A program made the position numbers and the translations under genes. A stretch of 30,406 bases of DNA. It comes from a virus. Location: positions 1 through 30,406 of the IMG/VR virus record IMGVR_UViG_3300044984_001435; one strand, given 5' to 3'. Positions 1 to 6,493 of this stretch are shown here, in pieces. The notes beneath the pieces are model-generated. The model was not told the DNA's origin and did no database searches. It saw only the letters and a list, made by a program, of their open reading frames with translations. How positions within the stretch are numbered: the first letter of the stretch is position 1; the number at the start of each line of letters is the position of its first letter.

Positions 1-196
1 TCGAACCATTGGTTCCGCTTGTTCCATTCGTACCCGAGGTTCCACTTGAGCCATTCGTTCCAGAAGTTCCATTCGTGCCGGAGGTTCCGCTTGTTCCGCT
101 CGTTCCGTCGGTACCCGAGGTTCCACTTGAACCGTTGGTTCCGGACGTTCCATTCGTTCCGCTCGTGCCGTTGGTGCCGGAGGTTCCACTTGTTCC
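1..196 (-). repeat. Gly-X-Y collagen-like repeat (9-base units), left copy
   Basis: About 21 consecutive 9-base units encode Gly-Thr-Ser, Gly-Thr-Asn and Gly-Ser-Ser triplets, with one Gly-Thr-Asp. The units share the wording of the large array at the right end of the window but use somewhat different synonymous codons. The array is cut by the window edge, so its length is unknown. Confidence 0.9.
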
Positions 197-370
197 GGAA
201 TATGTAATAGCATACGACGCGGTTTCTGCGTATGAAGATGATATGGCAAAACTCGCGGTTAATTGTGCGGTTCCTATAACAACCAAATTACCGGACACGT
301 TCAAATCTCCGGATATATTTCCGTCGCCTTCTACTATCAGGCCATTTCTGACGATTAGTTCGTTACTCAT
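1..370 (-). CDS. Collagen-like tail fibre/structural protein, N-terminal part (runs off left edge)
   Basis: The reading frame opens at the ATG at 370 and stays open to base 1, giving 123 codons of an incomplete gene. Residues 1-58 are not repetitive. They start [17 protein letters not shown] and include short beta-type segments and an Ala/Ser/Tyr stretch ([10 protein letters not shown]-like) common in phage fibre proteins. From residue 59 the sequence becomes strict Gly-X-Y, with X = Thr or Ser and Y = Ser, Asn or once Asp. The gene lies 114 bases downstream of the gp15-like gene on the same strand, a normal place for a tail or neck appendage gene. No clear Shine-Dalgarno sequence is seen; an AT element lies 17 bases before the ATG. 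It could be the 5' end of the same gene as the one ending at 27336 or a separate paralogue. The fibre role is inferred from composition and context. Confidence 0.75.
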   Translation of the reverse strand, partial: MSNELIVRNGLIVEGDGNISGDLNVSGNLVVIGTAQLTASFAISSSYAETASYAITYSGTSGTSGTNGTSGTNGTSGTNGSSGTSGTDGTSGTSGTSGTNGTSGTNGSSGTSGTNGTSGTNGS

Positions 371-387
371 GGATGTTTATTATATTA

Positions 388-397
388 TATAAATATA
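388..397 (-). promoter_or_regulatory. AT element TATATTTATA upstream of fibre start
   Basis: Read in the direction of the gene, TATATTTATA lies 17 bases before the ATG at 370. The same ten bases in the same orientation precede the starts at 4331, 4432, 5890 and 10978. Its reverse complement contains TATAAATA, the T4 late-promoter word, but the orientation is opposite to that expected for T4. The function is inferred only from this recurrence. Confidence 0.4.
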
Positions 398-484
398 CCG
401 CCCCATCCTAAAATTGTTTTTATATCGAAAAAGCGTAGCGTTTTTGTCTGATATGTTTTTGGCCAAAATTCGTGCGTTGTCAAA

Positions 485-1828
485 TTAAACCATCATCCTT
501 ATAAGTTTAATAGTCCAATTGCCCGCTATCGGATTTGCTAGTATATTAATATTACCACCAGTGTTGTCTGCGGATAAAAATACAGGAACTGAGCCGATTT
601 GGCTTACTTCTGTGTTATAATATTTAATATAAGTGTTATTCCAAGTTGCGACCATTTCGCTCGTTTTAAAATTCGCACCACCATCGTTGATACTGATAAG
701 CCACTTCCCGGCATTTCCAGAAGAAATAGGGACGCTATCTATATAACCAGAGGCAGATACATTCAACGCTACGTTTGTATTGAATGAACCCGTAGCACCC
801 GCATTACTAATACTGATTGACCCGTATGTAACGGAACCGGACGCGTTAAGATAACTGGCCGTTGCAGCGGAGTTTGCATATGCTGAATAATCCGACACAA
901 ATGCGTGGTTTGAGTTTGGAGATATCCCAATGGGGGTACCATTTCTGGGAGATTGGATATCCATAGTACTGACTGAGAATAAGTCCGGTTTCGCGGCTTT
1001 ATCCGGGGCGGCGGATATGTTAGATGCCTCTGTTCCAAATACGATTTTACGAGGAGTGAATGCCTTCTGAACAACGGACTTATAATTTTCATATCTATTT
1101 GGCAATAGATATGCATATACCATCATACTAAATGTCGTTTTTACTACGCGGTCCTGTCCGGCTTCCAACGAGGTTTCAAAATTATAGTCGGATATAGAAG
1201 TTCTAAACTTGAATCTCTTCTTGTCTCCCCAATAGTCTTCGGTTGAAAAATTAATAGCTTGAATTATTTCATTTCCTTGTTCTACCAAATCCGTCCACAC
1301 GATGTAATCATAATTTATAATAACATGGTCTGGCATTGCAACGGAATATAACTCTTTCACGGGAGAAAACCCAGACATAGCAGAAAACTTATCATATTGA
1401 TTTTTTTCCGAAAACTTTTTCTCCACTGGGTATTGTAAATAACGATTGAATGTAATCAATCCATCATTTCTTTGCATCGTGGTGCGCCTGTATGCAATTG
1501 CCGGACATTGTATTTTTCCGTTCTTATCTCTAATTACACCATCTTTTCTTATTGATTTCCAACGTTCCTCCGATGCGTAGCTTATTGGCACCTTAACCTG
1601 TCTGCCGGAATCGATTATAGTCGGACTTATTACTGTATCTAGGTAAGTAAATATTGCGCCGTCAATATCTATTAAATTTACCGAGAAATCTTTCTCCGTG
1701 TCTTTGTCTCGCCGGACATTCATCGCACGATTCTCCGACACCTTCATCCCAGACATTTCAGTGGAATGATTTATGTTGTTTGGTGCCGGGTTGTTAGCCG
1801 GAGTATTTGTTGGGCCACGCCATGCCAT
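485..1828 (-). CDS. gp15: gp15-like tail sheath stabilizer/tail completion protein with C-terminal extension
   Basis: This 447-residue protein resembles T4 gp15, which caps the tail tube and sheath for joining to the head. Around residues 75-90 it has VPISYASEERW, comparable to VPITYASKEHF in gp15 as I remember it. A middle segment (about 155-245) has the gp15 pattern of a Tyr/Ile-rich strand, a VWTDLVEQ-like helix with GNEIIQAI, and a strand ending in YAYLLP. T4 gp15 is about 270 residues. Here residues from about 275 to 447 form an added Ser/Asn/Ala/Gly-rich segment (SAYANSAATASYLNASGS) resembling fibre or decoration domains. It follows the gp14-like gene and a small ORF and precedes the collagen-like gene, in keeping with T4 order 13-14-15. 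The assignment rests on remembered motifs, not an alignment. Confidence 0.6.
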   Translation of the reverse strand: MAWRGPTNTPANNPAPNNINHSTEMSGMKVSENRAMNVRRDKDTEKDFSVNLIDIDGAIFTYLDTVISPTIIDSGRQVKVPISYASEERWKSIRKDGVIRDKNGKIQCPAIAYRRTTMQRNDGLITFNRYLQYPVEKKFSEKNQYDKFSAMSGFSPVKELYSVAMPDHVIINYDYIVWTDLVEQGNEIIQAINFSTEDYWGDKKRFKFRTSISDYNFETSLEAGQDRVVKTTFSMMVYAYLLPNRYENYKSVVQKAFTPRKIVFGTEASNISAAPDKAAKPDLFSVSTMDIQSPRNGTPIGISPNSNHAFVSDYSAYANSAATASYLNASGSVTYGSISISNAGATGSFNTNVALNVSASGYIDSVPISSGNAGKWLISINDGGANFKTSEMVATWNNTYIKYYNTEVSQIGSVPVFLSADNTGGNINILANPIAGNWTIKLIRMMV

Positions 1829-1831
1829 AAA

Positions 1832-2242
1832 TTATTTGTTGTTTATTTGATCCCAAATTTGTTGCAGTCCATCGCTTTCATCATATCCACGCCTTGCAGC
1901 AGCATCTACGAACTCTTCATATTTTTTATATTTGCCCGCCATAAAGCCGAGAGCTGTTTCTTTACTTGGTTGTTCTGGTGTAAGACTTTTTAAATATATA
2001 CCATATGTTGCGCCATCCCGGTCTTTTACTATTGCCCGTTGTTCTCCGGTTTTTCTATCCGGTATACTGTCCGATACAAACGTCACGGGGGCACCGGTTA
2101 CAGTAAAAATTTCATCGCCAGCCGCATAATCGCTATGTTTAATTTTATTAATCATACCTTTCATCTGAGATTTAAGGTCTTGATTAAATGCGTCGATATT
2201 CTCATTTTTTATTTGCTCGACGATGGATTTTAATTTTATCAT
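1832..2242 (-). CDS. Small protein of unknown function with possible capsid-targeting leader
   Basis: A 136-residue soluble, charged protein of no recognised family. It begins MIKLKSIVEQIKNENID, a short amphipathic helix ending in Lys-Asn-Glu that resembles the leaders of several other small proteins here. The middle holds a compact beta-rich stretch with two Gly-Ala segments (TGAPVTFVSDSIPDRKTGE) and the C-terminus is helical and charged. It sits tightly between the gp14-like and gp15-like genes (3-base gaps), so it is made with neck and tail-completion proteins. It could be a packaged internal protein or a minor structural protein. Confidence 0.7.
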   Translation of the reverse strand: MIKLKSIVEQIKNENIDAFNQDLKSQMKGMINKIKHSDYAAGDEIFTVTGAPVTFVSDSIPDRKTGEQRAIVKDRDGATYGIYLKSLTPEQPSKETALGFMAGKYKKYEEFVDAAARRGYDESDGLQQIWDQINNK

Positions 2243-2245
2243 AAG

Positions 2246-2719
2246 TTAGTCGTTCCTCTCAATTATGTTTAGAGAGGTATACTTGGTATAGTGAGTGTTG
2301 CACACGATAGAGTGACTCTTATCAGCTTGTCCACCCAGAAGTTGTTCTTGTACAACATTATCTATTTCGTAATATCTATCATTCCAGAATATCATATCTC
2401 CAATTTCCGGATAAAATTCCAATTGGCGGAGCATTTTCTCTCGCAATTTAAATATATGATTCTGTGAACGACTTGGTCCGAAATCGTCATATTCGGCTTC
2501 CATGTCTGCACGTTCTATCAATGAAGAAACTTGAACCGACGGCATATACCATTTGCCGGTGGCCTGAGAAGTTTCTCCATATATGTTCGTGGCAGTCTCG
2601 TTTGGGGAGATTTTAAATATCTGGACCAAGTTTTCGATAATATCCCCCATTAGCTCGGCATTGAATTGCCCAACCAAATTTAAATCTCGTTGCGAAAAGT
2701 AACGTCCTCTTAATCCCAT
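2246..2719 (-). CDS. gp14: gp14-like neck (head completion) protein
   Basis: A 157-residue protein placed directly before the gp15-like pair. Its C-terminal third (about 110-138) contains LEFYPEIGDMIFWNDRYYEI followed by VVQEQLLGGQ. This parallels the T4 gp14 segment with GDLIYFPMDNSLFEI and a following Tyr/Gln/Leu-Gly-Gln stretch, as I remember that protein. gp14 joins gp13 in the neck that seals the filled head and receives the tail. The protein is shorter than T4 gp14 (about 256 residues). Its start overlaps the nuclease gene by 10 bases, implying translational coupling. The identification is moderate and depends on motif and gene order. Confidence 0.55.
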   Translation of the reverse strand: MGLRGRYFSQRDLNLVGQFNAELMGDIIENLVQIFKISPNETATNIYGETSQATGKWYMPSVQVSSLIERADMEAEYDDFGPSRSQNHIFKLREKMLRQLEFYPEIGDMIFWNDRYYEIDNVVQEQLLGGQADKSHSIVCNTHYTKYTSLNIIERND

Positions 2720-3117
2720 ATTAGTTTCCTCATTTGGTCGGTTGTTATTGGAGATTCTTCTCTAATTCTTATTATTTTTATGCCACTCTGCTTGGCCATA
2801 TTAGTTTTCAATTTATCCACTTTCATACTTTCTCGTTGGAATGGATATTTACAATCTTCCTCATTTAACGGATGCCAAAATGTTCCATCAAATTCAAACA
2901 AAATATTTTGGTCCGGAAGAAATGCGTCATAATATCTTCCTCCCATTGGATATTGCGTAATAAAACATACACCCAATTCGTTCAACATGTCGTAATATTT
3001 ACGTTCAAGTGAAGTAAATTTATCTCTCGGATTGAGAGTCTTTTTTATGCCAACGAATCCTAGTAGCTTGATTTCGTTCTTCGTCAGCACTTGGTTTAAT
3101 AATGAAAATGGTCTCAT
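2710..3117 (-). CDS. Vsr/DUF559-like PD-(D/E)XK endonuclease, likely free-standing homing or mobile nuclease
   Basis: A 135-residue protein with the core of the restriction-endonuclease fold as found in Vsr-like and DUF559-like proteins. Glu38 lies in a helix (SLERKYYDML), followed by Asp64 (RYYDAFLP), then Glu75-Phe-Asp77-Gly (ILFEFDGTFWHP) with a His after the acidic pair. A late segment, SGIKIIRIREESP, matches the usual strand carrying a conserved Arg-Glu. It overlaps the upstream gp13-like gene by an ATGA and the downstream gp14-like gene by 10 bases. T4 has no nuclease gene between 13 and 14, so this looks like an insertion. Homing endonucleases of phages often lie between structural genes; calling it one is inference. 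The catalytic residues appear intact. Confidence 0.65.
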   Translation of the reverse strand: MRPFSLLNQVLTKNEIKLLGFVGIKKTLNPRDKFTSLERKYYDMLNELGVCFITQYPMGGRYYDAFLPDQNILFEFDGTFWHPLNEEDCKYPFQRESMKVDKLKTNMAKQSGIKIIRIREESPITTDQMRKLIWD

Positions 3118-4331
3118 CCTATATAAATTCCAAGTGGGACCATGCGCAATGTGTCTTGCAATTGTTGAGCCTCGGCGGCGCGAATTTCGAGTTGTGCCTT
3201 ACGACTGGTCGCTTCGAGATTTTCTCTCAATTGTGTCATCAAGTCGGTTTTTTCTGCCGCCGCTTCTTGGCGTAATTCTCCGCCGTCCAAGGTAACTTCT
3301 GCGCCGGGAATTGGAATAGTTTGATATTTCTGGCGGATACTTCCCAACACTTCTTTACACAGAGCGAGAAAATATTTGCGAATCCATTGGCGACCCACGG
3401 AATTAATACTTGCATACGGTATTACATTGTACGGAACATTACTATAATCTCCAATCACGGTCGATGACACAGCCGATCCAGATGCATTGTAATATGAACC
3501 GGACGGAGATATGCCTTGAGCATCTCTCTCGGCCCCAATCAAATATTGGAAATATAGTTTCATCGAATATGTTGGGATTGGGAAAATTTTTATTTTGTTG
3601 TTGACCAACTCAAATCCGTATCCCGACTTTCTTACCATGTCATTAAATTCGATAGCTTGCATACGAAGCAAATCTTCGAATATTGGAGTCATCAAAAATT
3701 GAGTGGCTGGGGAATATCCCGCGAATCCCATTTCATTCAATACATTGCTGTAACTCATACCAGTCATGCTGAATGGGTCGTATATGCGTGCCGCTGCTGG
3801 TGGCATATCATGAAATATTCTACGAATTTCTATGCGGTTGTAACTCTCGCTGACATCTCCCCACAAAGATTGTAAATCGTAGGACTGGGTTCCGGCTGAT
3901 ATATTTATGCTTCCTTTTTTCCAGTCAACAGTTCCACCAACGCCAAACTCCGTGCCGTATCCTTGTGCAAGCTTTATTATATATGGAAGACCGCTACCAA
4001 CAACATTAGTCTGTGTGATGTTTGTGCTTACAGAAGTTCCTTGCAAAACCCCAATATTATTTCGAATGTTAAACTGATTCACCTGTGCACTATATTCGAA
4101 TATTGCTTCTTCGAAGCATGCATAAAAATTGGAATCAATCATTTCTATGTCGGTAATTGGGTACCCAAGTCGGGTAGCCGCCCAGCGGGCCGCTGCCGGT
4201 GCGTCTGTTTTAAACACCGGGTCGAGTTCAAAAAATCCAAATGGAGTACTTCCCGTTACGATTGCTGAACCGGACCCCGGCCAACGAACTCTGTCTTGGT
4301 CAACGTTGTAAGTTATGGATGTGTCTGGCAT
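3114..4331 (-). CDS. gp13: gp13-like neck protein (head completion/connector)
   Basis: About 405 residues from the ATG at 4331. An in-frame ATG six codons upstream (4349) is rejected because those codons are the AT element itself. The N-terminal third contains LGYPITDIEMIDSNFYACFE followed by EAIFEY. This matches the layout of T4 gp13, where LGGPVVNIEL is followed by a helix ending in an Ala-Ile-x-x-Tyr, as I remember it. gp13 forms the neck with gp14 below the portal. The middle holds Gly/Ser-rich strands and the C-terminal about 60 residues form a charged, Glu/Ala/Gln-rich helix. It is the first gene of the neck-tail block and is transcribed divergently from the lysozyme gene. It is longer than T4 gp13 (309 residues). 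Confidence 0.55.
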   Translation of the reverse strand: MPDTSITYNVDQDRVRWPGSGSAIVTGSTPFGFFELDPVFKTDAPAAARWAATRLGYPITDIEMIDSNFYACFEEAIFEYSAQVNQFNIRNNIGVLQGTSVSTNITQTNVVGSGLPYIIKLAQGYGTEFGVGGTVDWKKGSINISAGTQSYDLQSLWGDVSESYNRIEIRRIFHDMPPAAARIYDPFSMTGMSYSNVLNEMGFAGYSPATQFLMTPIFEDLLRMQAIEFNDMVRKSGYGFELVNNKIKIFPIPTYSMKLYFQYLIGAERDAQGISPSGSYYNASGSAVSSTVIGDYSNVPYNVIPYASINSVGRQWIRKYFLALCKEVLGSIRQKYQTIPIPGAEVTLDGGELRQEAAAEKTDLMTQLRENLEATSRKAQLEIRAAEAQQLQDTLRMVPLGIYIG

Positions 4332-4335
4332 ATTA

Positions 4336-4345
4336 TATAAATATA
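4336..4345 (-). promoter_or_regulatory. AT element TATATTTATA upstream of gp13-like start
   Basis: In the gene's direction, TATATTTATA ends four bases before the ATG at 4331, where a ribosome-binding site would normally be; no Shine-Dalgarno sequence is present. It is identical in sequence and orientation to the elements before 370, 4432, 5890 and 10978. Confidence 0.45.
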
Positions 4346-4370
4346 TCATCGTTGCCTATTTACTCTGCTA

Positions 4371-4398
4371 TTGTAAATAAAACGACCGGGTATATACT
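4371..4398 (+). promoter_or_regulatory. Candidate sigma70-type promoter for the plus-strand island
   Basis: TTGTAA at 4371-4376 (4 of 6 matches to the -35 consensus), a 16-base spacer, then TATACT at 4393-4398 (5 of 6 to the -10). It is correctly placed upstream of the lysozyme gene at 4432. The 16-base spacing equals that of the two stronger promoters at 22384 and 27291. Confidence 0.4.
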
Positions 4399-4414
4399 CT
4401 TTCTTGGTCTCTGT

Positions 4415-4424
4415 TATATTTATA
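4415..4424 (+). promoter_or_regulatory. AT element TATATTTATA upstream of lysozyme start
   Basis: The ten-base element lies seven bases before the ATG at 4432 on the plus strand. Its presence here in the plus orientation, while minus-strand genes carry it in the minus orientation, shows that it tracks the direction of the gene. No Shine-Dalgarno sequence is visible. Confidence 0.45.
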
Positions 4425-4431
4425 TCAGTGT

Positions 4432-5169
4432 ATGATTAAACTTAAAGATTTGCTCCGGGAGAGTAATATAATAAAAATGGCCCAAGACGAAGTCCAAGAG
4501 GATTACCAACCACCGGCAGACAAAGCACCATACAGTGCACACGAATTAACGCCACCAGTACATGTGGCATATGCCGACCCAGCTGGGTACAAGAACGTTA
4601 AAGGTATGGAACCATATGTGCCAAAAAACACAGATTTCACGGGAATGAGCACGGCAAAAAAATTTGAAGTCTCTGCGAATTTTATAAAATATTTGAAACG
4701 GGTAGAGAACAATATAAAAAAGGGATTCAAAAACGGAAAGTGGTACCCTCACCCGGCGGTCGAAGGTGGAAAAAGTTGGGACATTGGATATGGTCACAAA
4801 ATAACCGCAAAAGACGATATGGCTAAATTCAGAAATGGTTTGACTGAACAGGAAGTCATGGCGTTATTGAAAAATGATATAGAAAAAGCAAAAACGGAAG
4901 TTGAGAATTATTTAAAAAATAATCGCCTGCCTACCAACCTTTCACAACACCAATGGGAAATGTTAATAGATTATTCATATAATTTAGGAACTGTTAGAAA
5001 ATTTCCAGAAATGGTAAAAGCCGTAGTATTCAAAGATTTGTCGAAAGCTAAACGGGAATATAAGAGATTTGGTACATTCGGCGGAACAAAAAAAGAATTG
5101 GGGCGCAATGCTGAATTTTATAACACGTATCTCAAAGACCCAAATGTGTGGAAAAATGGATTGGGATAA
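4432..5169 (+). CDS. GH24/T4-type lysozyme domain protein with N-terminal capsid-targeting-like leader
   Basis: A 245-residue protein. The C-terminal domain (about 83-245) looks like a phage-type muramidase (GH24) that cleaves peptidoglycan. It has a helix with candidate catalytic Glu92 (KYLKRVENN), then WDIGYGHKIT at 116-125, which corresponds to YTIGIGHLLT of T4 lysozyme. A later helix, QWEMLIDYSYNLGTV, matches the usual Leu/Phe-Asn-x-Gly helix. Residues 1-12 (MIKLKDLLRESN) form a short amphipathic helix ending in Leu-x-Glu, like the gp21-cleaved leaders of T4 internal proteins. Residues 20-80 are a Pro/Tyr-rich linker. There is no signal peptide or membrane segment. It leads a plus-strand group, followed 12 bases later by another leader-bearing protein. 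It may be a lysis endolysin, or an enzyme packaged in the head. The domain call is firm; the packaged role is inference. Confidence 0.75.
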   Translation: MIKLKDLLRESNIIKMAQDEVQEDYQPPADKAPYSAHELTPPVHVAYADPAGYKNVKGMEPYVPKNTDFTGMSTAKKFEVSANFIKYLKRVENNIKKGFKNGKWYPHPAVEGGKSWDIGYGHKITAKDDMAKFRNGLTEQEVMALLKNDIEKAKTEVENYLKNNRLPTNLSQHQWEMLIDYSYNLGTVRKFPEMVKAVVFKDLSKAKREYKRFGTFGGTKKELGRNAEFYNTYLKDPNVWKNGLG

Positions 5170-5181
5170 TTTACAAAACAT

Positions 5182-5565
5182 ATGAAATTAACTGAAATAT
5201 TAAACGAAATAGTCACAGAAGCCAGTGATATATCAAAGATAACTCAACCAGAACGCAAAAGAATATCCAATGAATTCCATAAGCATCCCGAACTCGGCGG
5301 CACAAAAAAAGTAGATAGTCTAGGAAAAGTATTAACTATAATTACGCAAGCGTTGGATGTGGTCGGGTTTCAATTAGACATGGTCACTGGGGATTTATTA
5401 CTAGGAGAAAAGGGGCAGAGATTGCTTCCATACAGTAGAAAATCAATTGACCCAAAAACAGACCCGATACAGATACAAAATAGCCGTATTAGTTTTACGT
5501 GGGAAAATATGAATCCCGACAAATTCGGGCCTAAGAACATCGAGATTATCGCGTATCCGTCATAA
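5182..5565 (+). CDS. Small protein of unknown function with capsid-targeting-like leader
   Basis: A 127-residue protein of no recognised family. Its start, MKLTEILNEIVTEASD, closely resembles the T4 internal-protein leader MKTYQEFIAEA in length, helix pattern and the Glu-Ala end (Val-Thr-Glu before Ala). The rest is mixed: a charged helix with ERKRISNEFHKHPELGG, a hydrophobic helix around residues 55-70 (VLTIITQALDVVGF), and strands near the C-terminus ending IEIIAYPS. It follows the lysozyme gene by 12 bases and is probably cotranscribed. Packaging into the capsid is inferred from the leader alone. Confidence 0.7.
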   Translation: MKLTEILNEIVTEASDISKITQPERKRISNEFHKHPELGGTKKVDSLGKVLTIITQALDVVGFQLDMVTGDLLLGEKGQRLLPYSRKSIDPKTDPIQIQNSRISFTWENMNPDKFGPKNIEIIAYPS

Positions 5566-5573
5566 AAATAGTA

Positions 5574-5602
5574 TTGACGGAACATCTAGTTTTTAGTAAA
5601 GT
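5574..5602 (+). promoter_or_regulatory. Candidate sigma70-type promoter for the small lipoprotein
   Basis: TTGACG at 5574-5579 (5 of 6 to the -35), a 17-base spacer, then TAAAGT at 5597-5602 (4 of 6 to the -10). A CATAAT overlaps just downstream (5603-5608). The start codon at 5617 is only 14 bases past the -10, so the leader would be about 8 bases. Confidence 0.45.
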
Positions 5603-5616
5603 CATAATCGTAATAT

Positions 5617-5823
5617 ATGAAATATTTAAAATTTGTGGCGATTGCATTATTTTCTTTAACTCTCGGTGGTTGCATGGTTGTACCATCCGAACCACGCCAC
5701 CGTATAGTTCAATGCCCACCCCCACAAGTGATTGTGGTTCACGACCATCCTATATATTATTATAGCTATCCGACGATTGGATGGCACATTGGAGTTAGAA
5801 TGCGTCACTTGCATCGTCGATAA
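5617..5823 (+). CDS. Small Pro-rich lipoprotein, possible outer-membrane spanin (Rz1-like) or exclusion lipoprotein
   Basis: A 68-residue protein with a clear lipoprotein signal: Lys2 and Lys5, a hydrophobic core (FVAIALFSLTL), and the lipobox Leu16-Gly-Gly-Cys19. The mature part would be about 50 residues, rich in Pro, Val, His and Tyr (CPPPQVIVVHDHPIYYYSYP). Such short Pro-rich lipoproteins occur as outer-membrane spanin subunits in phage lysis cassettes, and a lysozyme gene lies about 450 bases upstream. However, no inner-membrane spanin partner or holin was found nearby, so a superinfection-exclusion or host-envelope role is equally possible. It has its own candidate promoter and is followed by a hairpin, so it may be an independently expressed single gene. 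Confidence 0.7.
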   Translation: MKYLKFVAIALFSLTLGGCMVVPSEPRHRIVQCPPPQVIVVHDHPIYYYSYPTIGWHIGVRMRHLHRR

Positions 5824-5851
5824 GATTCGAGACAATTTGCGTTAGTACGCG

Positions 5852-5874
5852 GGCCGTTTGATATTCAAATGGCC
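5852..5874 (+). terminator. Hairpin after lipoprotein gene, probable terminator
   Basis: Ten-base arms GGCCGTTTGA (5852-5861) and TCAAATGGCC (5865-5874) pair with one G-U wobble around a three-base loop. The T-rich run TTTATATTT follows at once. It lies 28 bases past the lipoprotein stop. It overlaps an upstream ATG (5869) of the next gene, supporting the later start at 5890. Confidence 0.5.
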
Positions 5875-5876
5875 TT

Positions 5877-5886
5877 TATATTTATA
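5877..5886 (+). promoter_or_regulatory. AT element TATATTTATA upstream of the 5890 gene
   Basis: The element ends three bases before the ATG at 5890 and follows the hairpin directly. It has the same sequence and orientation as the element before the lysozyme gene. Confidence 0.45.
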
Positions 5887-5889
5887 AGT

Positions 5890-6408
5890 ATGATTTTATT
5901 GAAACATCTTCTCAACGAAGTTCTTGATTCGCCTTATAAATACAAACATTCATTTGCAACCGAAGAAATTGACTACGAAGACGAAGAAACAGGGAAAACT
6001 TATAAAAAAGATGTATTAAGTCCCGTTCAAATAATAAGATTCAAAACTGACCATGGCGTTGATTATATGTGGTATGCCAAGCAAAGTAGATTCGATGACA
6101 CTGCGTGGGAAATAGCGTTCGGAGTCCACGAAGGAGTGGAATCGGACGGAACAAACAAATTAAATATCGGACTGACCAAAACCGGAGATGCGCTTAGAAT
6201 ATTTGCCACCATCATTGACATAACAAATAGTTTTGTTGAATTTGACGATGACAATCACGAGATATTGCGATTGACAATGACTGCCAAGGAAGATAATCGC
6301 GCCAACCTTTACATTAAAAGATTCGTTCCATTAATTGAAAATTTTAAGTTGGAAGACGTTAGAAAATTCCACGGTGAGTCGCATATTACGTTAGCTCGAA
6401 CAAATTGA
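5890..6408 (+). CDS. Protein of unknown function with capsid-targeting-like leader
   Basis: A 172-residue acidic protein from the ATG at 5890. The in-frame ATG at 5869 lies inside a hairpin, and its codons cover the AT element, so the later start is preferred. It begins MILLKHLLNEVLDSPYK, an amphipathic leader with Leu-Asn-Glu. The body is mainly beta-rich with many Asp/Glu pairs: YEDEETGKTYKKD, a strand with VDYMWYAKQ, then AWEIAFGVHEG, and a late FVEFDDDNHEILRLTM. It looks like one small globular domain of the sort seen in phage proteins of unknown function. It is the last plus-strand gene and ends convergently with the gp23 gene at a shared terminator. No function is assigned. Confidence 0.7.
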   Translation: MILLKHLLNEVLDSPYKYKHSFATEEIDYEDEETGKTYKKDVLSPVQIIRFKTDHGVDYMWYAKQSRFDDTAWEIAFGVHEGVESDGTNKLNIGLTKTGDALRIFATIIDITNSFVEFDDDNHEILRLTMTAKEDNRANLYIKRFVPLIENFKLEDVRKFHGESHITLARTN

Positions 6409-6436
6409 GCAATTTTTTATAACATTTTAGAAAATA

Positions 6437-6465
6437 AAAAAGCCCCCTCTTTCGAGGGGGCTTTT
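6437..6465. terminator. Bidirectional rho-independent terminator
   Basis: A perfect GC-rich stem, GCCCCCTC (6442-6449) with GAGGGGGC (6454-6461) and loop TTTC, is flanked by an A run on the left and a T run on the right. It therefore works on both strands. It lies between the convergent ends of the 5890-6408 gene and the gp23 gene. Confidence 0.9.
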
Positions 6466-6493
6466 GATTGAGGGTTATTCCTTACAAAGTTGA

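Noticed and set aside
9-392. Plus-strand Val-Pro-Glu repeat ORF of 127 codons
   Set aside because: It is the antisense reading of the collagen-like repeat and of the fibre N-terminus.
429-446. AAAAAGCG-TA-GCGTTTTT taken as a terminator hairpin
   Set aside because: The GC parts do not pair; it is a mirror-like, not an inverted, repeat. Only the A/T runs could pair.
478-483. TTGACA on the minus strand before the left fibre gene
   Set aside because: No acceptable -10 lies 15-19 bases downstream, so it is not called a promoter.
5935-5942. Exact TATAAATA (T4 late-promoter word) on the plus strand
   Set aside because: It is inside the 5890-6408 gene, coding for Tyr-Lys-Tyr, with no gene start downstream at a suitable distance.
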